A DNA stretch of 64,000 nucleotides, from NCBI GenBank assembly GCA_963930775.1, contig OZ005693.1:1302001-1366000 (forward strand), read 5' to 3'. A model generated the notes under the pieces. It made no database searches, was not told where the DNA came from, and saw only the letters and a list, made by a program, of their open reading frames with translations. Position numbers and translations under genes: made by a program. Every line of letters starts with the position of its first letter. Within the stretch, counting starts at the first letter, position 1. This stretch comes from Cliona cf. orientalis (lineage: Eukaryota; Porifera; Demospongiae; Clionaida; Clionaidae). Shown piece after piece: positions 11,025-20,205 of the stretch.

Positions 11025-13946
11025 AACAACCTCAAACATCCATTGGGGAAAGACAGAGCATGTTCACAGAATACTTCGGTGGCTGCGACAGGTCCAAATT
11101 TGAAAGGATCCCTTGATTGCTAATTTTGATACTGACAGTAATAAGTCTCTCTCTCTCTCTCTCTCCCTCTCTGATACACACAAATTTGCCACTTATATGC
11201 ATATACATGCAGTACATGTATGTAATTATGCACATACCCCAGTCAGGTCGATATACACACGTACACGTACTTGGAATAATAATAATAATTATTATACGGT
11301 AAATACATGTACATTCGCCACACACTAGCACATACCACCATTTTTGGTCTGAAGAGGCCCTTCACTGTGTTTAGTCCCCTGGGCCACTACCTTCAGCTTG
11401 GTCTGCCTACTCATGATCTTCTTCTTCTGCTGCTGCTGCTGCAAAATTAGGAATCCCAGGTATAGCCAGCAGACCAGACACAGCAGGAAACAGAGGAGAA
11501 GCAATGTAAACACTGCTGACCACTCCAGCTACATACAGGAATACCTTCAAATTCTTTGGCACTGACTTTGGCTTGGCTTGGTGTAGGTGGCGTTGGCCTG
11601 AGACCTTCAAATCTGATTTGTGGACAATTATGTGGCAATGTACTGATAAAGAGAGTCCATTATAGCTGCCTATACCTGCACAGCTAACTGCATAATAGAC
11701 CATAATGATAATATGATCCTAATCCCTGGGTTGTACCCCATGCACTGCTGTTTGACTAGCCTGGCCTCCTGCAGGCATATTTAGGCAAATTATACACCAC
11801 ATGCCATGCACCACAGAAGCTGTACAGGCATATCCAATTACCCATCAATTAAATACAGGGGAACCCACCAGGGATTTTAAATAAATTTAAGTTCAAAAAA
11901 TCCTTTTTGTTTAGGTAAAATAATAATACCTCTTTCGGTAGTGGCACCATGGCAGTATTGATCACTCGATGATGAAGGTACTGGACTCAACACAGCTGTG
12001 GTGATAGTGCGTTTTGGACGACTCTCCTCCCCTTTGCCGCACGCAACTCTTTCACTATGGATCATAATATTATCACAGTTTGTTTGCAATCCCACATCAT
12101 CATATATGGTGATATCATCACTCTTGAGTCCAATTGCAGATTGGTGGCGCCCAGTTGCGTAAGACCCACTTTCAGGTCGGATATGATCTCTTGCTTTTGC
12201 CAATCTCAAATCACCCGGGTCAACTCCTGATACTGCTGAGTTTTGGTCATGCCTCCAGTTCAGTACCATAGTAGTATCTGGTGATTGTATGTACACTTTG
12301 TTAATTAGATATGACACAGTGGGTACCTTATCCATAGACAGGCATGCATACCAGTTGCAGATGGTGTTAATGTAGACGAGACTTGAATATGAGATGAATA
12401 CATTTGCGTGGGATGACTATGCCGTTCTGATGAGAAACGGTTCCAAGTGCTTTGACTGGAACGAAGAGGGGGTAACACAATTACCCCCCCAGAATAGACA
12501 AATACCAATTCGGAGAATGCAAATAGAGTATTATACAATCTGTAAGTGTAATTGGTACTCAATATACATTCAGTTGGTGGGTGATTAAAAGTATGTTAAA
12601 ATCGTACACCTATGGACATAATGGATTAATCTGATAAATAATTGTTAGTCTAGCGATCAATTTCGATATAATTAATTTCATTTTTGGATCGGACTACATG
12701 GCGTGTCTTCAAAGGGAACGTACCAAATCGGACGCATTAATACAAGGTCAAGTACAAGCTACAAATGATAGTCTACGAGAAAAAATTGCATTAAAAACAG
12801 CTTGATAATTGAATCTTTTCTCGCATTCCCAGCCTGTCAATCAGCACGCGCACATCGGACCTAGAATACACACGCACACAAACACAATGACATAAGCTCA
12901 CAAAGTCAATACAAACATGTGCAACTGATTAATAATATTTAAAATTTGGAATTGTAGCCGATAACAACGGCACATGATAGGATTACTACGTATTATGTCG
13001 CGTTATATCACACAATTATAATTCGCTATGATGTCATATCTAAAATTAAATACCTTGACAACTGCGTGTGACTGGGTGGAGCTGTGATTTCAGATGTGTA
13101 GTCCATTGAAGTTCCATATGCTGCATGTTAAAAAACAAAACCACCTCAAAAGATAAACGAGCTAATTAAGTGAGAAAATCAAATAAGTCTGGGATGAAAT
13201 TAGAACTAAAATTGGGCATAATAATAATATTATGTCGGTTTTTTGCTAGCAGGAATCTTAAAGAAATCAATACATCATTTGACAGCATTTTTAAGGTAAA
13301 TCTGGTTATCGCAGTGTGATCATGAATGGTAACTAGATGAATCAAACTGTACTATAATATATGAAGGAATGGACTGGCACATGGCCAATGGCTAGCACTT
13401 GCACTATACATTTGTAATACTAGTTATGTTCCATGCAGCACCATAGCCATAGGTATATTACTGTATGGTACCATCATTGAAAAGTACTATTTTGATCTGT
13501 TGGCATGAAAAGTTAATTAATATTATTTATTATACACAGTAAAGATATCCAATTGCAAGCATGAGAAATAACTCAGAGAGAGGGATGGATGTCAAACGAG
13601 TTAAACAAATCGATAATTGATATACCTATAATGCCAACAGCATACCTCAGTGCCAAAAGTTCAATTGATATGGCACTACAAAGCACCTTGTTAAAACTAT
13701 GAGGCTGCTGCTTCATCGGTTAGCCAGGCGGGCAATAGATAAAGTTTCAGGGTCATTAAACACTTGGTGTACAAATTTTAGGCTGGAATTTGCTTAGCAG
13801 CAAAACGTGGGTACATAATATACTACTATGCATGTAAACTATAGTATATATATACCTCCTCCAAGAACACTATCAAGTGCTGTTGGTGCAGACTTCCCAC
13901 TGTAGTAGGCAGGATATCCTGGACGTGGTTGACTGGCTACGCTGAT
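1..13946 (-). CDS. POLN: DNA polymerase nu (family A polymerase), partial
   Basis: Family A DNA polymerase of the POLN type, a nuclear low-fidelity enzyme linked to translesion synthesis and crosslink repair. Coding exons from N to C terminus: 13856-13946, 13054-13120, 12352-12455, 11930-12277, 11545-11612, 11336-11438, 10666-10799, 7848-7960, 7291-7394, 5335-5459, 3912-3976, 3658-3693, 3236-3283, 1995-2090, 1844-1900, 1688-1741, 806-883, 554-641, 390-467, 176-293 and 23-105. Phases join except across two gaps (5460-7290, 3977-5334) where exons are missing from my model. Diagnostic motifs: LHPLPGLILEYRQ (1844 exon), QTVAATGRL (806), motif A VDFKSIELRLVAHLS (390/176), and O-helix VTHVERERTKRVVYAVIYG (23-105), whose VTH..RE.TK.VVYAV.YG pattern fits POLN rather than POLQ. 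The first eight exons encode a poorly conserved N terminus and a degenerate exonuclease-like region. Motif C lies left of the window. The start codon is unresolved: the 13856-13946 exon has no in-frame ATG, so it may be spliced to a further 5' exon, or translation may begin in exon 13054-13120. Confidence 0.85.
1427..1534. ncRNA. Long imperfect hairpin (microRNA-precursor-like or MITE)
   Basis: A 108-nt inverted repeat in the POLN intron between exons 806-883 and 1688-1741. The outer 11 bp pair perfectly (GGTTATTGCCC with GGGCAATAACC). After an asymmetric internal loop come GGCTCTA/TAGAGCC, TTAGAAA/TTTCTAA and GGGATG/CATCCC, closed by a six-base loop GTGCAA. The shape, a long bulged stem with a small loop, resembles metazoan and especially sponge microRNA precursors, but a short fold-back transposon would look similar. 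No target-site duplication is obvious. Either strand could be expressed. Confidence 0.4.
4179..4319 (+). mobile_element. Fold-back repeat with hammerhead-like core, copy 1
   Basis: Shares its 3' arm (gttaagttgtccgcaaagaat, then cgtttgtttc) and following tail (gcagatagcaactgagaac) with the copy at 9808-9976. The 5' arm is shortened: about 35 bases present in copy 2 are missing. The centre has CTGAGGA at 4199-4205, a 7-bp stem GACTAGA/TCTAGTC closed by GCA, then GAAA at 4224-4227 followed by ATGTC. That order, CUGANGA, stem II, GAAA, then NUH, is the hammerhead ribozyme core. Two extra A residues after GAAA and the damaged stem I make this copy unlikely to be active. It lies in a POLN intron. 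Confidence 0.6.
4687..4756. repeat. (TG)n microsatellite
   Basis: Imperfect TG repeat with a few GTGCGTG and GTACG interruptions, inside the POLN intronic region. Confidence 0.95.
9808..9976 (+). mobile_element. Fold-back repeat with hammerhead-like core, copy 2
   Basis: Best-preserved copy. Terminal arms of about 45-50 bases (gacaacttaactgttcggt, inverted as accgaacagttaagttgtc) enclose CTGAGGA (9855-9861), a stem GACTA/TAGTC, GAAA (9883-9886) and GTC (9888-9890). The flanks of this core, CGGTAAAA-ACTTGCC and GGCAAGTTTTACCG, pair over 14 bp with one bulged A and would form helix I of a hammerhead. Helix III is collapsed to ATGT. One unpaired U lies between CUGAGGA and stem II, which is not canonical. 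Located in the intron between POLN exons 7848-7960 and 10666-10799. Confidence 0.65.
10209..10407. repeat. Tandem duplication, about 100-bp unit, two copies
   Basis: Two diverged direct copies (10209-10310 and 10311-10407). Both start agtgcaaggt, share gcgtttgccattaatgtag, and end taggcacacgctcctct. Located in a POLN intron; no coding potential seen. Confidence 0.85.
10885..11024. repeat. (CT)n / (TTC)n microsatellite
   Basis: Long pyrimidine tract: TTC repeats, then nearly pure CT, ending in T8. It lies in the intron between POLN exons 10666-10799 and 11336-11438. A shorter CT run follows at 11147-11170. Confidence 0.97.
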
Positions 13947-13988
13947 CTGCGCATGCCTTGTCTCTTTCCTTGTAAGGAGTTAGCAGGC

Positions 13989-13998
13989 TATATAAATA
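13989..13998 (+). promoter_or_regulatory. TATA box of the secreted TGF-beta-like gene
   Basis: A TATATAAATA element 135 bp upstream of the ATG at 14133. It predicts transcription starting about 30 bp downstream, near 14020-14030. It lies only 43 bp from the outermost POLN exon I can model, so the two genes share a short divergent 5' region. Position is inferred from sequence; no transcript data were used. Confidence 0.55.
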
Positions 13999-14132
13999 CG
14001 TTCAGTTGCCTCAGTAAAATCATTCTCTTCACTTGCCAGACAAGTTAAAAGCAGTCCCGAAAAAAGCTCTAAGCAGCTAACAAAATAGCGACTGACTCAT
14101 CTAGCACCAGACAGAGAAAGATCGTGTGCATA

Positions 14133-16438
14133 ATGAAGACTGCTACTGCAAAAATGCAATTTGCAACTGCTCTACTACTTGCAAGCCTGGCAGTGCAGAG
14201 CCTTGCTATGCCACTGGGTCCAAACTGGGATAGTAAAGTTGGACAAGGATACAAAACTCAGCCGCTACACCAGAGAAGCAAGCGATCTGCAACCATCATA
14301 TCAAATTACACCCTAGAAGTCCTTCGTTTGCGTCAGTCATGGATACAAAGTGGCTGCAATGGGACATACTACAACTGTGCTCCAGTCACACCTTCATACT
14401 GCAGCGATATCGATGATGCAGTACATTTCTACTGCCAAGATGAAGGTAAGGCCTCTTTCTGCATGTACTAATATGGTTTAGCTTTACCATAGCTATCAAA
14501 ATTCAATATAGATAGACAATCTAGTTGGTTTGATTTCAGATTTACAGACAATGCTAATGCTTAGCAAAGCAAGATAAAAAAGATGTATTTCAGCATTTTC
14601 AATCGTGGGCTGTTTATAACATAGGTGCGTAGCTCACTGTAAGGTAACTCAGTGCTCCTGCACTTGTAGTAGCTAATGCAATCAGCCTAAATCAATTGTG
14701 ACAGCAACCACAAATATTGATTCCAAAATTTAAATAATTGCTGGCATGTACTGTCCATAGAGCTATCCTTAGACTCACCCAAACGCTGACTGCTATTGAA
14801 TGATCAAGGAAGGTCAATCTGCTATATAAAGCTAGCCTGTACTCTTGTTCTAATATACTTCTATTGCTGAGCCATGACCATTTTCAAAGCAGCACCATTT
14901 TAGGCTAGCAGTCATGAAGCCAAATCAAACAAAGCATTACTGTACAGTATAGCTAGCTAACTAGCAGCCATGCATGCATATATATGCCACTAACTACTAT
15001 AGCTAACTATCTAGCAGCATATCTCAATCCAAACAATGAAATAGCAGTTGAAAAATAATAATATCCTTCTCATTATTATATTATTATAGTGCGCACAACT
15101 GCACATGGATGTGAACTGAACTTCACGGTTCTGGTTGAAGAAGGAGAAAGTGCAGAGGGAGCAGAGCTTGCACTCTACAAAAAGGCAGAACCAGATACAG
15201 GCAGCCACATTGGATACCTTGTCTTCATCATATACAAGAATATAGGTTCCACTATACCGGCAAAGCGCTACATACCCTCTTCCTGCAAGTCGTGGCAAGT
15301 GTTCGATATTAGTAGCATAAAAGACGATCTTCCGGTCGGAGTGCATAAATTTAACCTCCTAGTGGCCGTATTCAAGGTGACAGACTTTGAACAGGATGCT
15401 ACTATAATGACCTGCAGCGAGGCTAAATCGCTTTTCGTCATGAACACGAGTGCAGACATCCATGAATTCCAAGGAACTGAAGCCAGCAGGCCTGACCCTG
15501 AGAACGAGACAGGTGCAGATTCAGAGGTTGACGAAAACGGAAACGAGAAATTGAGTAAAGACAAAAATATCAATGAAACTGATCAGGACAATGAAACTGA
15601 GCTAGAGGAGGTGGGTGCATCAGGATCGGGCGGAGGGGAAGATTTGGTAGCAACGACAACAACGAGTACACCTCCAATCGTTGAAGATTCAGTAAAGGTG
15701 GAAGACTTTCTTCCAACATTGGCTGTCGTTGTGAGAGGTAGTCCCGATCCTCTGCCTCTAATAACAAAGCGTTCTGCCATCGAGCAAAACAAAAATGACA
15801 CTACTCCAGGAGAAGAACAAGTGGTAAAAGATAGTGAAGAATCGTCAGGCACAAACTGCAGACTGCTAGAAAATAAAGTCAGCCTTCCAGCCCTCAATAC
15901 AAGTATAATACAGCCTGTTGAAATTTTGGACATCGGAAAGTGTTCAAATTCTACAGATACAGTGGAATGCAAGCCAACCGCATTTGAAAGTTTGGAACTC
16001 TTAGTAAAGAAGGACATTTACGCAGTAAATGAGGTACGTGATATTATCACCAAAGAGTGCACACCCTTTGCAAAAACCCCACTATCGACAACAGAAGATT
16101 CAATGAGCAGTGGATCGCGAAACGAAATGGTAACTGAAGCAGCTGGAACTGCAGCAGCAGATTTAGATGAGGGAGCTAGTGGCGGAATAATTGCAGCTAC
16201 CAACTGTAGTCTCCTCGAGAATAAAACGGACCTAACCACCATATATCCACATATAACAAATCCAAAGATCTACGATTTTGGAAAATGCTCGGATTCAACA
16301 GATACTATGGAGTGCAGGCCGACTTTTCAAAACCTGACAGTTGAACTCGACTTCAATGGAATTACTTCTTCTGACTCCCTCCAAATCATTACGGAGTGTA
16401 CGCCTTATTATAATAACACTCCAACCCAGGGACTATGA
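14133..16438 (+). CDS. Secreted TGF-beta-propeptide-like protein with two four-cysteine modules
   Basis: Two exons, 14133-14445 and 15090-16438, encode 553 aa (phase-1 intron, gtaagg to attatag). The start at 14133 opens a signal peptide (hydrophobic core about residues 10-25); a second ATG at 14154 would also work. RSKR at 48-51 is a furin-type site. Residues about 110-225 resemble a TGF-beta family propeptide: AELALY (129-134), KSWQVFDIS (171-179) and LFVM (219-222) match AELRL..., ..W..FDV and PFLLL in order. An acidic Ser/Thr/Asn-rich linker follows, then KR at 331-332. Next are two related modules with cysteines at 361, 389, 398, 428 and 477, 504, 513, 541. Both have LLENK near the first Cys, G-K-C at the second and EC-TP at the fourth; many N-glycosylation sequons occur. 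Canonical knot cysteines 5 and 6 are absent. Family assignment is inferred from remote similarity; the secreted, processed nature is seen directly. Confidence 0.75.
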
Positions 16439-16464
16439 TGATTATTGCTCTTCACTCAATGGCC

Positions 16465-16470
16465 AATAAA
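16465..16470 (+). terminator. Polyadenylation signal of the secreted gene
   Basis: Canonical AATAAA 27 bp after the TGA at 16438, ending the two-exon secreted-protein gene. Confidence 0.7.
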
Positions 16471-17062
16471 ATGTATGTACCATATAATTAATCGATCAAT
16501 CTCCCCCCTCAATCTGAAAACATAGCCAATCTGGCCAATATTTTTTTGTTGCTTTTTTTTTTCTCATCAAGGACACAAAAATTTTTTTTTTTTTTTTTTT
16601 GCTTTTTGCTAGTGGAGATCCTTAAACACTTATATTATTATTATTCAGTAGCTGGATCCTTATATTATGTACACGTAGAGAATATTTTATATACCCACTT
16701 ATAGACCCACTCCTGTTATGACTCATTCTGCAACCATCAATTATATTATTATTATTATAATACTGTAAAAACAACAAGTATGCTGTATAAACAATGAGTG
16801 TTAATAATGAGCATTTCTTGGTGTACACGTGCATGACTCGCTCGCAGTGGCAGCGGTGGTGCATGTCTGCGATCACTGAGAGAGATCTAAAGGATTGAGT
16901 GCATGTGGACAAGACAGCTGATAGCCAGCCAGAGGTGTCAACCAACTTGGTTAGCCAAAATTGTTCAAAGCACGTCTGGAGTATGAGCTAGTGGGTTCAA
17001 TACAGACATTCTCACACTCTATAGTCACCAAAATGCATGTGTCCCATGGTTGGAAATGAAAA

Positions 17063-17282
17063 TCTCTCCCTCCCTCCTCTCGTCCACCCCTTTACAATTT
17101 TTTTCTCTATTATTAAAGTACAGGCATGCCCCCAAGCTTTCAGTACCCTCTCCGCTCCCCCCTGAAATTCTCTCCCTCCCTCTCTCCTCCCCCCCCTTCA
17201 CAATTTTTTTTTAGTATATATTATAGTATAGGCATGCCCCCAAGCTTTCAGTACCCCTCTCCACCCGCCCCCCCCCCCCCCC
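17063..17282. repeat. Duplicated C/T-rich unit, about 105 bp
   Basis: Two direct copies, each with tctccctccct, a cacaatttttttt-type T run and the shared block ggcatgcccccaagctttca. The second copy ends in a long C run. Not coding. Confidence 0.8.
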
Positions 17283-17862
17283 CCAAGGAACCAAAATTAA
17301 TCTCCCCTATTAAAATGATAACATACCCTGTATGAAAAAAAAATTATGCCCCCTCACTAAAGGTACAATAGCACTATATTAATATAATTATACATTTAAA
17401 AACAAAATGAAGCATTTCTATATATACTGAAGGAACGCAATAACTAGAGGTCAGAAATTAATTGATGAAATTGATGCTTGCCAATTTTTCTGAAAAGAAA
17501 AGTTTTACCATGTGCAATGATCCATTCTAAGCGCTGACCTGCATTAGCCTTTCCCTTAGCGTTCACAGATATCCATTACTTTTGATGGATAACGTACATA
17601 TATAAGGCTAGCTAGCTATTAGACGGAAAACGCAACAATTTGAAAACGTGCGTAATGTACCTTGACACGACCTGTCGAGATTCCTTGTAAATTCTCACCG
17701 CATAAAATGTCCGTATTTGTGCAGAACCTTATAGGAAAAACATAATTCTTGCAAAGTGAATGTCTACACCCCTCCATAAATTCATTACTACAGTCGCTGT
17801 GAATCACAACACATTAATTTAAAGGTAAGAGGTATATAGATGCACGCGTGCACGAGCATATA

Positions 17863-18030
17863 GCGTACGTATGTGCACGTGTTCATACGATGAGAGTGTA
17901 TGCGTGCGTAGGTATACACTTACGTGTGTGTGTGTATTCCTACGAAGAGCGTGTGTGTGCGTACACTTCAGTGCGCATGTGTTCCTACGATGAGCGTGTG
18001 TGCGCGTACGTACATATGTATGTGTGTACA
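17863..18030. repeat. TG/CG-rich minisatellite, about 45-55-bp unit
   Basis: About three diverged units marked by ttcctacga(t/a)gagcgtgtg-type blocks separated by gtgtgtgcgtac. Both strands stay open in several frames because of the repeat, so the open frames here are not evidence for genes. Confidence 0.7.
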
Positions 18031-18836
18031 TTGATCACGTATGTGGTGCGTGCGAGTGCAAAGTGCACTGTGACCTAAAGCGGCAACATCAGTGCCAAAA
18101 GAATGCCTCAAAGGTGAACGACCAATTAGAACACATACATATACATGTATATACATGTTGTACCTGCACGTCCAGACACGAATGGTATTCTCTTACCACT
18201 GTCGAAAACAACCTCTTCACCACACTCCCTACCTCATATGAGTAGCTGTGACCACACAGCAGATGAATCGATGGGAGTATATGGTCGAGACATTGGTTTT
18301 TTAAAACCCAATATGCGGCACAAAAGTGCTCATAGTATGGACACCGCTCAAGAAATCATACATGGGAGAAATTCAAATTCAAACGGCTGAGAATGGAAAA
18401 TGAAGAGATGAAGAACAAGGGATTTAATTTCGTGAGACAGTCTGAAAGAGTTGTCTGGACTGGTTTAGGGTCTGTTACACACAACTGGCACTTTAGGTAT
18501 ATTATGGAGTAATTATTTGAAAGGGTAGTAATTATGCTAGGCCACAGGTGGCAGTTTGGGGGAAGGATATACAGGCTTTGCTGATAGGGGGCTGAGAAAG
18601 ATCTAATTAGCGTCAGCCACAGAACAGCAAGCAGGCCTATGGTTGTCATGTAATTTTACACAGAATATTTCAGCAAGTCATTAGCTCTTAGCTAGGTACA
18701 GTGTACAAATTTTTTTTTTAGAATGTACCAGCATGAACTAAGAAGCTTAAAGTATCCCTTTGCCAATTTTAATGCATTCACCTTACATGCATGCATACAA
18801 TTATTCACTAATCTACACATAATAATACACAGATTT

Positions 18837-18877
<41 letters not shown>

Positions 18878-20075
18878 AGCACCCACACATACTCGTGTGG
18901 AGATCCTGCACACATTCTCTTGATAGGTATAAACTGATTGAATTAGTGGCGCTGGTTCAAACCCTATCTACTGACCCCACCATCCCATCTCAGTGTGACA
19001 AACTATCCACTAATCAAATTTCATGGTGATCTCCAGCAGATAGCAGGCAATTATTAATTACTAAGGCAGAGACACTGCATTTACATGTACATATATATAA
19101 TATTATAGCTAGCTAGCTATCACCTCAGGACTGAATGTTGGCACATGTGCAAATCGGAAAGCTCAGTTTTGAAGGTACATGTAGCTCAAAATATTATAAT
19201 AATTATCAAAATTTCAAACCGGTAGACTCTATAAGTATAAAGGATGTCCCATACAATTCATTCATTTGAAGAGTGTAATAGTGATAATTTACTGTCCTTA
19301 CTATAATCTTATATTTTTTGTATAATATTATAATATTATAGCCATTCCTCAATATAAGATTCTTAAGTATTGAGAATAATCACAGATTGCCACAAACATG
19401 TCCTAAGTTCCTCCCAGGTAGTGCTGGTAAAAATATTTTCAGGGAGCAGCATTGAAAGGCTCCATGGGAATGCACATGCCATGAGTGTACATATTGCATG
19501 GCCATACAGGAATGAAGCATCAAAATAAAAATCACCACCACAAGTCAGCTGGTCAATAATTGATCTGTAAGTGGTAGGTGGCTGCAATAATGAAATTGCC
19601 ACATCCTTGAGGAGCAAAACCACTGTCAACAGAAAGACATCTGCTTCTCTCTAATTGACTCTTGTCTTAAAAAAAAATAACATTTTGGTATTTTTTATAG
19701 AAAAAGTGTGTATGTGTGTGTGTGTGTGTGTGTGGGTCTGCTAAATATCAGACAGGAAACATGTGCTAGTAGGATTATCAAATTATCCATAGGAACTCCA
19801 TGTTCACTCTCTCCCACAGACACAGAAACCTTGGACCCCCATCCTGCAAAACACTGGGCCAGTACAAGCTATTGCAGGCCTCAGAAGCAGAAAGTGGAGT
19901 AACTTAAGTTATGGCATAGTAGTTATCAGAAATAGTAGGTCATGCATAGCTCTGCCCCCCCCCCCCCCCCCCCCCCCTGCTGCTTGGGCCCATGCAGTAT
20001 ATTATTACAGCCCAAGAGTGCCAAGTATGTGTACATAACTAATATAATTGGATTATACCAATAATTTCCACCAAA

Positions 20076-20205
20076 AGAGAGAGAGAGAGAGGGGGGGGAG
20101 GGAGAGAGGGGGGGAGGGAGAGAGGGAGAGAGAGAGAGGGGGGGGGAGGGAGAGAGGGAGAGAGAGAGAGGGGGGGGGGGGAGGGAGAGAGGGAGAGAGA
20201 GAGGG
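20076..20205 (+). repeat. Purine-only G/GA minisatellite
   Basis: About 130 bp containing only G and A on the plus strand, built from repeats of gagagaga, G7-12 and gggagagagggaga. A 23-base C run lies about 100 bp upstream. Not coding. Confidence 0.95.

Noticed and set aside
12427..12443. CTGATGAGAAACGG, resembling a hammerhead core
   Set aside because: CUGAUGA is followed directly by GAAAC with no stem II, and it lies in POLN coding sequence on the other strand, so it is a chance match.
17819..18245. Overlapping Cys/His/Thr/Val-rich open frames on both strands
   Set aside because: Produced by the TG/CG minisatellite, which lacks stops in several frames.
18356..18649. Minus-strand open frame starting with a signal-peptide-like sequence
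   Set aside because: After the first 20 residues the composition is like random A+T-rich DNA, and no cysteine framework or splice context supports it.
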